DNA of 6,871 nt, from assembly GCA_903893335.1 (NCBI GenBank), contig CAITLX010000166.1:1-6871 (forward strand), read 5' to 3'. Both the position numbers and the translations under genes were made by a program. This DNA comes from an uncultured delta proteobacterium (GTDB lineage Bacteria; Myxococcota_A; Polyangia; Polyangiales; Polyangiaceae). Positions 1-6,648 of the stretch are shown here, one piece after another. Every line of letters begins with the position of its first letter. Within the stretch, counting starts at the first letter, position 1. Under the pieces are notes generated by a model that was not told where the DNA came from, ran no database searches, and saw only the letters and a program-made list of their open reading frames with translations.

Positions 1-768
1 ACCGGGCACCTCGGGGGCTGCGTCCTCGACGCGAGCGACCCGAACCGCCTGCTGGTCGCAGGCGACTCCGAGACGGACCTCGGCGCCCTCTATGCAATCC
101 AGCTCGTGCGCGGCCCCTGCGGGCACATCGTCGGCTTCTCGGGCTCGGCCCAGAGGGTCGCCACGACGCCGAACGTGGACGCCAACCTGCTCTGGGGCCC
201 CGGCTCGGTGCTGCTCTACAGCCAGTGGCCGGTCGATCACCTCGGGCAGCTGCTCGCGGGCGGCAGCGCGCCGGCGAGCGACGTCGACCTCTACCCGCTC
301 GGCGTCACGCGCGGCAGCGTGTCGGGGCTCGGCTTCGTGCCGCCGCCGCTCGGCGCCGCGGGTCAGCTGCGCACCCTCACCTGGTCGGACGGCGCCTGGT
401 ACCACCTGACGCTGTCGGGCAGCGCGCCCCCCTGGACGGTCTCGTCGCCGCTCGACGTCACGACGCTGCCCAACGGGCCCGGCGGCTTCGCCTACGTGCC
501 CGCGGGCTCGCCGGGCTTCGCCGCGCAGAGTCTCATCGTGGCCGAGTGGAGCGTCGACTCCGTGGCGACGTACGCGGTGGACGACGCGGGCGATCCCGTC
601 GTCGCCACGCGCCACGATTTCTTCACGGCGTTCCCGAGGCCCTGGGGCGCGTACTTCGAGCCGAAGACGGGCGATTTCCTGTTTCTGACCTGGAGCGAGC
701 CGCCCGATCGCGTGTTCGTCGTGCAGGGCTTCGTCGAGCCGCCTCCTCCGCCGGACGCGCCTCGCTGA
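1..768 (+). CDS. Hypothetical secreted, beta-propeller-like protein (C-terminal 255 residues; 5' end outside window)
   Basis: Frame 1 is open from the first base to a TGA at 766-768, so the gene starts upstream; the GTG at 106 is an internal codon, not a convincing start. The 255 visible residues are rich in Gly, Ser, Thr, Trp and Tyr and alternate short hydrophobic strands with turns, for example LLVAGDSETDLGALYAI, QLRTLTWSDGAWYHLTLSG and GDFLFLTWSEPPDRVFVVQG. Such units of about 40-50 residues are what a secreted beta-propeller would give. The segment FEPKTGDFLFLTW (about residues 219-231) resembles the last blade of uncharacterised bacterial propeller-like proteins, as I recall them. Two cysteines (residues 7 and 40) could form a disulphide. 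The chain ends in a proline-rich tail (EPPPPPDAPR) with no C-terminal sorting motif. Any signal peptide would lie outside the window. Function is not recognised. The reading frame is secure; the fold is inference. Confidence 0.8.
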   Translation, partial: TGHLGGCVLDASDPNRLLVAGDSETDLGALYAIQLVRGPCGHIVGFSGSAQRVATTPNVDANLLWGPGSVLLYSQWPVDHLGQLLAGGSAPASDVDLYPLGVTRGSVSGLGFVPPPLGAAGQLRTLTWSDGAWYHLTLSGSAPPWTVSSPLDVTTLPNGPGGFAYVPAGSPGFAAQSLIVAEWSVDSVATYAVDDAGDPVVATRHDFFTAFPRPWGAYFEPKTGDFLFLTWSEPPDRVFVVQGFVEPPPPPDAPR

Positions 769-803
769 CCCCCAAGAGACCGAGAGGGCGCCGACGGGGT
801 CAG
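765..803. terminator. Inverted repeat spanning both convergent stop codons; possible bidirectional terminator
   Basis: CTGACCCC at 765-772 and GGGGTCAG at 796-803 are perfect 8-bp inverted arms around a 23-base loop. The TGA stop of the left gene (766-768) lies in one arm and the reverse-complemented TGA stop of the kinase (800-802) lies in the other. A stem here would sit at the end of both convergent transcripts. There is no T-run on either side and the loop is long, so a classic intrinsic terminator is not shown. Three of the eight paired bases follow simply from both genes ending in TGA. Confidence 0.3.
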
Positions 804-3793
804 GCGCGTGCGCGGGCGTCGAGGGCGCTGCCCACCGCGTCGAGCAGCAGGTGCGCCGCGAAGGGCTTCTCGACGAAGCGGGTGCCCGGGTCGAGCACGC
901 CGTGGCGCGCGACGACGTCGTCGGTGTAGCCCGACATGAAGACGACCGGGACGCTCGGCCACCGCTCGGCGATGCGGTTCGCGAGGGCCTTGCCGTTCAT
1001 GCCGGGCATGATCACGTCGGTGAGCACGAGGTCGAAGGGCTCGCTGCGTGCGTCGCACAGCGCGAGGGCCTCGGCCGCGTCGTGCGCGGTCGTGACGGCG
1101 TAGCCCGCCGAGCCGAGGATGCGCGCGGCGAGGGCGCGCACGGCGTCCTCGTCCTCGACGACGAGGACCGCCCCGGAGACGGTCGCGCGCGGCGTGCGAG
1201 CCGAGGCGGGCGACGCGGCGACGGCGGGCGCGCTCTCGACGGGGAAGAGCACCTCGAACGTGGTCCCGCGCCCGACCGCGCTCGTCACCGAGATCGCGCC
1301 GCCGCTCTGGGTGACGATGCCGAGCACGGTGGCGAGCCCGAGCCCCGTCCCCTTGCCCTTCTCCTTGGTCGTGAAGAAGGGCTCGAACGCCCGCAGGCGC
1401 GTGGCCTCGTCCATCCCGAAGCCCGAGTCGGTGACCGAGAGCGCGACGTGGGGGCCCGGCGAGAGGCCCGTGCGCAGCGCCGCTTGCTCGGAGTCGAGGG
1501 CGACGGTCGAGGTGCGAAAGACGAGCCGCCCGCCGTCGGGCATCGCGTCGCGCGCGTTGATGGCGAGGTTCATCACGACCTGATCGAGCTGCGTCGGATC
1601 GACGAGGATGTTGCCGAGGCCTGGCTCGAGCGCGAGCTCGAGCGTGACGTCCTCGCCGAGCGCGCTGCGCACGATGCGCTCGATGGCCGAGAGCGCGCCG
1701 TTGAGCGACACGATCTCGGGGCGCATCACCTGCTTGCGGCTGAAGGCGAGCAGCTGCCTCGTGAGCCCCGCGGCGCGGTCGGCCGAAGCCTTGATGTCCT
1801 CGAGGTCGCGCCGCAGCGGGTGAGCGTCGTCGGTCGTCTCGAGCGCGAGCTCGGCCCCGACGAGGATGACGCAGAGCAGGTTGTTGAAGTCGTGCGCGAC
1901 CCCGCCGGCCAGCCTGGCTATCGACTCCATCTTCTGGGCCTCGATGAGCTGCGCCTCGAGCAGGCGGCGATCGTCCTCGGCGCGCCGCTGCACGCTCACG
2001 TCCCACAGCGCGACGACCGTGCGCGGTGGGCCGTCGCCGAGCATCGGCTGCGCGGTGAGCTTCAGCGACAGGTGCTCGCGGCGTCCGCCGACGTCGCGCA
2101 CGAGCTCGACCGCCTGGTCGTGCGCCGCGCCCCCGCCGGAGAGCGCTCGGGTCACCACGTCGCGAATGGCGCACACGCCGCACGCAGGCGCGTAGCCGCA
2201 GCCCCGAGGATCGATGAGGCGGTTCGCGCAGCCGAGGAGATCGCCGATCTGGCGACCGACGAGCGACGTCCGCGACCCTCCGAGCAGCCGCTCCCCGGCA
2301 GGGTTGACGCGCACGAGGCTCGCCTCCGAGTCGACCAGCGCGAGCGCGATGGGCGACGAGTCCATGAACGCCTGGAGGTTGTTGCGCTCGTTGACGAGCG
2401 CCTGCTCGGCGGCCCGCTCGATGGTCTGGTCGCGGAACACGAGCACGACGCCGTCGATGCCGCCTTCGCCGTCGAGGATCGGCGCGCCGCTGTCGGCGAC
2501 GGGAAGATCGGCGCCGTGGCGAGCGAGCAGCGAGGTGTGGTTCTGCAAGAGCGAGGTCTGGCCGTCGCTCAGCACGCGCCGCACCGGGCTCTCGACCCGC
2601 TCGCGCGACTGCTCGTGCACGATGTGGAAGACCTCCTCGATGGGGCGGCCGAGGGCCTCGGCGAGCGGCCAGCCGGTCAGCGCCTCGGCGGTGGGGTTCA
2701 AGGTCACGACCCGCCCTGCGGAGTCGGTCGCGATGACGCCGTCGCCGACGCTCATCAGCATGGTGCGGTAGCGCTCCTCGGTGCGACGGCGGGCCTTCTC
2801 CGAGGCGTACAGCGCGCGGAAGTGCGTCCCCTCGCTTCGCAATTGGACCAGCACGGCGATCGCGGTGAGCGCCGCGACGAGCGCGAGCAACCCGCCGGTG
2901 ATCATGGCGGCGCGGAACCGGGCTGGAGCGAAGGCCTCGTCCGCTGCCTCCTCGGCGACGAGAAACCAGGGCGAGCCGGGGACGGGCAGCGCGACGGCGA
3001 CGACCTCGACGCCGCGGTGATCGCGGCCGCGCACGGGCCCGCGCGCGCCGCGCACGGCCATGACCTCGGGAAGCTCGCCGCGCTCGAGCGGGAAGCGAAG
3101 CGTGAGCGGAGGCTCGCCCGCCTTGCGGACACCGCTGATGACCGCGACGCTCTCCCCCTCGCGGCGCACGAGCAGGGCCTCCGCGCTCGCGCCTGCCTTC
3201 GGCCAGTCCTCGACCAGGGGCAGCAGGCGGGTCTCGATGTCGGCCGCGAGGATGATCGCTCCGAGCGCGCCGTGCGAGGGGTCGGCGTCCCGGAAGATGG
3301 GAGCGATCGCGCCGACGCGCAGCTTGCCGTCGCTGCTGCGGTGAACGTCTGCAAACGTCGGGTGCGCCTCGTGCACCGCGCGGGCCACCGCCTCGCGGTC
3401 CTCGGCGTGGATGGGCTCGGTCCCTTCCATGAGTCGCAGGACGACCGCGCCGGTGGTGTCGACGAGCAGCACGTCGTCGTAGCCGTAGCTCGCGCTCATC
3501 GCGCGAAACCTGCGAAGCAGCGCCTCTCGCTCCTCACCCTGCGGATTGACGAGGATCTGCGCGACCGCCTGCGCGATGCGTGGGATGTCCGCGATGACGG
3601 CGGCGTCGGCGAGGCGCTCGGCGCGCCACGCCGCGACGCGGTTCACCTTGAGCTGCGCGATGCTGCCGAGCTCCGAGGTCGCCGCGGCCTCGGCGCTCGC
3701 GCGCTGCGCGCGGTGCTCCCACACGCCGATGGCGAGGATCAAGGCTGCGACGACGCCAGCGGCGGTCGCAATTCTCGACGACGAGGATGACAT
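800..3793 (-). CDS. Membrane-bound hybrid sensor histidine kinase (dCACHE-like, PAS, PAS, HisKA, HATPase_c, receiver), 997 aa
   Basis: This inner-membrane sensor kinase would autophosphorylate on His and pass the phosphate to its own receiver domain. Residues 8-25 and about 297-316 are membrane segments. They bracket a periplasmic region (about 26-295) built like a double CACHE sensor, with a first lobe around DDVLLVDTTGAVVLR (106-120) and a second ending in GSPWFLVAEEA (273-283). There is no clear HAMP; a short helical linker leads to PAS1 (about 337-460) and PAS2 (about 470-600). PAS2 carries Cys522, 532, 538 and 541. The H-box is LAGGVAHDFNNLL with His634; the N-box is MNLAINARDAMP (741-752); the G-boxes are DSGFGMD (789-795) and GKGTGLGLA (813-821). 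The receiver (about 874-997) has acidic EDED (880-883), phospho-acceptor Asp926 in LTDVIMPG and Lys976. All catalytic residues look intact. The start is the ATG at 3793-3791, just before the first membrane helix; its GGGAG, 13 bases upstream, is distant and weak. No separate response regulator or output domain is in the window. The ligand is unknown. Confidence 0.95.
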   Translation of the reverse strand: MSSSSSRIATAAGVVAALILAIGVWEHRAQRASAEAAATSELGSIAQLKVNRVAAWRAERLADAAVIADIPRIAQAVAQILVNPQGEEREALLRRFRAMSASYGYDDVLLVDTTGAVVLRLMEGTEPIHAEDREAVARAVHEAHPTFADVHRSSDGKLRVGAIAPIFRDADPSHGALGAIILAADIETRLLPLVEDWPKAGASAEALLVRREGESVAVISGVRKAGEPPLTLRFPLERGELPEVMAVRGARGPVRGRDHRGVEVVAVALPVPGSPWFLVAEEAADEAFAPARFRAAMITGGLLALVAALTAIAVLVQLRSEGTHFRALYASEKARRRTEERYRTMLMSVGDGVIATDSAGRVVTLNPTAEALTGWPLAEALGRPIEEVFHIVHEQSRERVESPVRRVLSDGQTSLLQNHTSLLARHGADLPVADSGAPILDGEGGIDGVVLVFRDQTIERAAEQALVNERNNLQAFMDSSPIALALVDSEASLVRVNPAGERLLGGSRTSLVGRQIGDLLGCANRLIDPRGCGYAPACGVCAIRDVVTRALSGGGAAHDQAVELVRDVGGRREHLSLKLTAQPMLGDGPPRTVVALWDVSVQRRAEDDRRLLEAQLIEAQKMESIARLAGGVAHDFNNLLCVILVGAELALETTDDAHPLRRDLEDIKASADRAAGLTRQLLAFSRKQVMRPEIVSLNGALSAIERIVRSALGEDVTLELALEPGLGNILVDPTQLDQVVMNLAINARDAMPDGGRLVFRTSTVALDSEQAALRTGLSPGPHVALSVTDSGFGMDEATRLRAFEPFFTTKEKGKGTGLGLATVLGIVTQSGGAISVTSAVGRGTTFEVLFPVESAPAVAASPASARTPRATVSGAVLVVEDEDAVRALAARILGSAGYAVTTAHDAAEALALCDARSEPFDLVLTDVIMPGMNGKALANRIAERWPSVPVVFMSGYTDDVVARHGVLDPGTRFVEKPFAAHLLLDAVGSALDARARA

Positions 3794-3827
3794 GACGGGA
3801 CGCCCACTCCCGAACGATTGCGCCCTG

Positions 3828-3856
3828 AAAGTACCGGAGTTCGCGGGGGGGCACAA
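3828..3856 (-). promoter_or_regulatory. Candidate sigma-70-type promoter for the histidine kinase
   Basis: Read on the minus strand, TTGTGC (3856-3851) and TACTTT (3833-3828) are separated by 17 bases. Each matches its consensus hexamer at only 3 of 6 positions. A start near 3821 would give a leader of about 28 bases before the kinase ATG. The spacer contains most of a run of seven G (plus-strand 3845-3851). Position and spacing fit, but the hexamers are weak and no expression data exist here. Confidence 0.22.
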
Positions 3857-3906
3857 CGCTCGCGGTGGGCCTACGCGGTCGTCGGGGCGCGCGGTCCCGC
3901 CACTGC

Positions 3907-3936
3907 TTGCCGTGCGCGTGGCGCTCCCCGTACCCT
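3907..3936 (+). promoter_or_regulatory. Candidate promoter for the SCP2-E1 fusion gene
   Basis: TTGCCG (3907-3912) and TACCCT (3931-3936) are 18 bases apart on the plus strand, matching the -35 and -10 consensus at 4 of 6 and 3 of 6 positions. The predicted start near 3943 would give a 5' leader of about 60 bases. The rest of the 212-bp divergent region (3794-4005) shows no clear operator palindrome, riboswitch or small gene that I can support. Confidence 0.22.
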
Positions 3937-3992
3937 GGCCGCCAATTCGCCGCGTCGTGCCCGCCCGAGCGCGGAGCGTCCGACCGGCCCCC

Positions 3993-3998
3993 GAGGGA
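3993..3998 (+). promoter_or_regulatory. Ribosome binding site deciding the E1 start
   Basis: GAGGGA lies 7 bases upstream of the ATG at 4006 and is complementary to the anti-Shine-Dalgarno core. It favours this ATG over the in-frame GTG at 3865, which would add 47 residues of Arg/Pro/Cys-rich sequence unlike any domain. Confidence 0.6.
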
Positions 3999-4005
3999 CG
4001 TCGGC

Positions 4006-6582
4006 ATGGGAGCTTTTCGCGACACCGCACACCTCGTTCGCGTGCTCGACGCGTTCTTCGCCAGGCTCATGGCCGACGAGGCCGTGGCGAGCGCGCTGGT
4101 CGCGCGCCCCATGGTGCTGCGCTTCCGCTACACCGACCCCGACGGGCAGGTCACGGTCGACACGCGCAAGGCGCCCATCGCGTGGACGTTCGGCGAGTCG
4201 CCGCTCGCGCCCGATCTCGAGATGATCCAGTCGGCCGACGTCGCCAACCGCTTTTGGCAGGGGAAATTGGCGATCGCGTCGGCCATCGCGACGCGCAAGG
4301 TCGTGTCGCGCGGCGACATCTCGAAGGCCCTCGCGCTGCTGCCGGCGCTCAAGCCCGCCTACCCGCTCTACACGCAGGTGCTGCGCGATCTCGGCGAGGG
4401 GGCGCTGCTGGTCGACGAGGGGTCGGCGAAGAGCGGCCGAGGCGCGCGCCTGCGCGAGGTCGTGCGCCGCCTCGAGCGGAGCGTGCGCGATCGGCTGCGC
4501 GGCGAGGGCGCCGTGGACTTCGCCGCGCTCGCCGAGCACCTCATTCCGCTGGTGGACGACGCGGCGCCGGCGCGCGTCGCGATCCGCCCGCAGCCGCTGC
4601 CCGACGACCCGCGCGCGCTCGCCGTGCAGATGCTCAGGCGCATGCACCTCGTGCGCGCGTTCGAGGAGCGACTGTCGGTGGCGTGGGCGCGCGGCGACGT
4701 GCCGACCGAGGCGATCCACCTCTCGATTGGCCAGGAGGCGACCGCCGTCGGCGCGTGCTTCGCGCTGCGCGCCGACGACTACATGGCCACGACGCACCGG
4801 GGGCACGGCCACATGCTCGCGAAGGGGGCCGACCTCGACGGCATGATGGCCGAGATGCTCGGTCGGTCCACCGGGCTGTGCGGCGGCAAGGGGGGCTCGA
4901 TGCACGTCACCGACGCCTCCATCGGCGCCATCGGCGCCAACGGGATCGTGGGCGCGAGCCCGCTGATGGCCGCGGGCGCCGCGCACGCCGCGCAGCTCGC
5001 GGGCACCGACCAGGTCGCCGTCGCGTTCCTCGGCGACGGCGCGACCAACCAGGGCATGTTCCACGAGGCGCTCAACTTCGCCGCCGTGCTCGCGCTGCCC
5101 GCCGTCTTCGTCGTCGAGAACAACCTCTACGGCGAGTTCACGCCGCTCGCGCGCCACACGCGCGTGGCGCGGTTGGTCGATCGCGCGGCGGCCTACGGGA
5201 TGCCCGGCGCGGTCGTCGACGGCAACGACGTGCGCGCCGTGCGCGAGGCGATGGGCGCCGCGGTGGCGCGCGCCCGGCGGGGCGAGGGGCCGACCCTGCT
5301 CGAGTGCCACACCTACCGCTGGCAGGGGCACATGGAGGGCGAGGCGGTCGCCTACCGGTCGGCCGACGAGATCGCGGCGTGGAAGGGGCGTTGCCCCATC
5401 GCCGCGCTCGCGCGCGCGCTCGAGGCCGAGGGCACGCTCGACGCCGCGGGAGCCGCCGCCGCCGAGCGCGAGGCGACGGACCTCGTCGCGAAGGCGTGGG
5501 AGCGCGCGACCCGGGCGCCCGAGCCCACACGGGCTGCGCTCACCACCGACGTCTTCTCCCCCGACGCGCGCGTGCTCTACACGCGCGGCCCCGTGCGGCG
5601 TCTGCCGTCCGACACGCCCGAGCGCACCTGCTCGAAGGCGCTCTTCGACGCGCTCGCCGAGGAGCTCGAGCGCGACGAGAGCGTCTACCTGCTCGGCGAG
5701 GACGTGACGACGGGGGGCTACTTCGCCGTCACCGCGGGGCTCGTCGATCGCTTCGGCCCCAAGCGCATCGTGGACACGCCGATCAGCGAGTATGCAATCG
5801 TCGGCTCGGCGGTCGGCGCCGCGATGGCCGGTCGCCGGCCGGTCTGCGAGATCCTCTTCTCCGATTTCCTCACGACCTGCATGGACCCACTGGTCAACCA
5901 GGCGGCGAAGCTCCGCTACATGTCGGGGGGGCAATACTCGCTGCCGATGGTGGTCCGCACGCCCGGCGGCGCCGGGCTCGGCATGGCCGCGCAGCACTCG
6001 CAGAGCCTCGAGGCGTGGCTCACCGGCGTGCCCGGGCTCATCGTCGTCGCCCCCGCGACGCCGTACGACGCCAAGGGTCTGCTCAAGGCTGCCATTCGCT
6101 CGAACAACCCGGTCGTGTTCTTCGAGAACAAGGTGATGTACGCCGACTCGGGGCCGGTGCCCGACGAGGAGTACCTCGTGCCGCTCGGCGTCGCCGACGT
6201 GAAGCGCGTCGGCACCGACGTGACCGTCGTCACGGTCGGCGCGGCGCTCGCCCGCGCGCTCGAGGCGGCGCGCACGCTCGAGCAGGCAGGCGTGTCGGTC
6301 GAGATCGTGGACGTGCGCACGCTCGTGCCGCTCGACGCGGTGACGATCGTGCGCTCGGTGCTCAAGACCGGGCGCCTGGTCACCGTCGAGGACGGCCCCA
6401 TCACCCACGGCTTCGGCGCCGAGATCGTCGCGCGCGTCGTCGAGGTGGCGCACCGCGCGCTGCGCTCGCCTCCGCGCCGCGTGGCCGCGATGGACGTGCC
6501 GCTCGCCTACAACTCCGCGCTCGAGAACGCCGCGCTGCCCGATGCGGCGCGCATCGTCGAGGCGGTCAAGCGCACGCTCTGA
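4006..6582 (+). CDS. SCP2-like domain fused to thiamine-diphosphate-dependent dehydrogenase E1 alpha and beta (858 aa)
   Basis: This is the E1 of a 2-oxoacid or acetoin dehydrogenase complex: it would decarboxylate or cleave its substrate on thiamine diphosphate and acylate the lipoyl group of an E2. Residues about 25-130 look like an SCP2 lipid-binding domain (SADVANRFWQGKLAIASAIA, then LALLPALKPAYPLY). A linker (131-203) follows. E1 alpha spans about 204-500: IGQEA (241-245), THRGHGHM (263-270), GLCGGKGGSMH (290-300), the cofactor motif GDGATNQG (343-350) ending at Asn372-Asn373, and loop YRWQGHMEGE (437-446) with His442. E1 beta spans about 538-858: GEDV (564-567), DTPISE (590-595), RTPGGAGLGMAAQHSQS (651-667) with His664, and the C-terminal DVRTLVPLD (769-777). 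The ANGIVGASP and GHMEGE motifs look more like acetoin-type than pyruvate-type E1, so substrate is uncertain. Alpha and beta are normally separate chains of about 320-400 and 325 residues. Start chosen from the GAGGGA 7 bases upstream. No E2 or E3 is nearby. It diverges from the kinase. Confidence 0.93.
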   Translation: MGAFRDTAHLVRVLDAFFARLMADEAVASALVARPMVLRFRYTDPDGQVTVDTRKAPIAWTFGESPLAPDLEMIQSADVANRFWQGKLAIASAIATRKVVSRGDISKALALLPALKPAYPLYTQVLRDLGEGALLVDEGSAKSGRGARLREVVRRLERSVRDRLRGEGAVDFAALAEHLIPLVDDAAPARVAIRPQPLPDDPRALAVQMLRRMHLVRAFEERLSVAWARGDVPTEAIHLSIGQEATAVGACFALRADDYMATTHRGHGHMLAKGADLDGMMAEMLGRSTGLCGGKGGSMHVTDASIGAIGANGIVGASPLMAAGAAHAAQLAGTDQVAVAFLGDGATNQGMFHEALNFAAVLALPAVFVVENNLYGEFTPLARHTRVARLVDRAAAYGMPGAVVDGNDVRAVREAMGAAVARARRGEGPTLLECHTYRWQGHMEGEAVAYRSADEIAAWKGRCPIAALARALEAEGTLDAAGAAAAEREATDLVAKAWERATRAPEPTRAALTTDVFSPDARVLYTRGPVRRLPSDTPERTCSKALFDALAEELERDESVYLLGEDVTTGGYFAVTAGLVDRFGPKRIVDTPISEYAIVGSAVGAAMAGRRPVCEILFSDFLTTCMDPLVNQAAKLRYMSGGQYSLPMVVRTPGGAGLGMAAQHSQSLEAWLTGVPGLIVVAPATPYDAKGLLKAAIRSNNPVVFFENKVMYADSGPVPDEEYLVPLGVADVKRVGTDVTVVTVGAALARALEAARTLEQAGVSVEIVDVRTLVPLDAVTIVRSVLKTGRLVTVEDGPITHGFGAEIVARVVEVAHRALRSPPRRVAAMDVPLAYNSALENAALPDAARIVEAVKRTL

Positions 6583-6633
6583 CGATCGGCGGAGAGAGCG
6601 GTCGAGCGCACGCTCTGACGATCGGCGGAAACA
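6562..6633 (+). repeat. 36-bp tandem duplication across the end of the E1 gene
   Basis: Copy 1 (6562-6597) and copy 2 (6598-6633) are adjacent, match at 33 of 36 positions, and differ only at repeat positions 7, 33 and 35. Copy 1 encodes the last residues AVKRTL and the TGA. Because 36 is a multiple of three, copy 2 repeats the coding sense in frame as AVERTL with a second TGA at 6616-6618. Reading through the first stop would add RSAERAVERTL, 11 residues after the stop position. Confidence 0.9.
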
Positions 6634-6648
6634 GCAGCCTACGGCTGC
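6629..6648 (-). terminator. Weak intrinsic-terminator candidate for the inhibitor gene
   Basis: On the minus strand GCAGCC (6648-6643), loop GTA, and GGCTGC (6639-6634) form a perfect 6-bp stem that overlaps the inhibitor stop codon. It is followed by TGTTT (6633-6629). The T-stretch is short and interrupted, so termination efficiency is uncertain. The T-bases fall in the diverged end of the second duplicated copy. On the plus strand no T-run follows, so it is not a good terminator for E1. Confidence 0.3.

Noticed and set aside
492..2183. A 563-codon minus-strand frame crossing the end of the kinase and the left gene
   Set aside because: It is out of frame with the kinase, Arg/Ala-rich without motifs, and overlaps two genes with good coding evidence.
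851..3790. A 979-codon open frame on the plus strand opposite the histidine kinase
   Set aside because: The product is dominated by Arg, Ala, Asp, Glu and Gly with no domain motif, while the opposite strand encodes a complete kinase with all catalytic boxes. Such long antisense frames are expected at this G+C content.
3865..4005. Extended E1 start at the GTG at 3865
   Set aside because: The 47 extra residues are unlike any domain, and a good GAGGGA site sits 7 bases before the ATG at 4006.
3794..4030. Extended kinase start at 4030, adding 79 residues
   Set aside because: The added segment is Arg/Pro/Gly-rich, would overlap the start of the divergent E1 gene and would place the first membrane helix deep inside the chain. 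The ATG at 3793 directly precedes that helix.
5925..5931. Run of seven G inside the E1 beta region as a programmed frameshift site
   Set aside because: The frame before and after encodes continuous conserved E1 beta sequence (YMSGGQYSLP), so no shift is needed. The run is explained by Ser-Gly-Gly codons at high G+C.
3871..6453. An 860-codon open frame on the minus strand opposite the E1 gene
   Set aside because: The product is low-complexity and rich in Arg, His, Asp, Gly and Val, with no recognisable motif. The plus strand carries the full E1 motif set.
6583..6638. A small gene or plus-strand terminator just after E1
   Set aside because: The stretch is explained by the 36-bp duplication. 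No ribosome site with a start is present, and no hairpin followed by a plus-strand T-run is seen.
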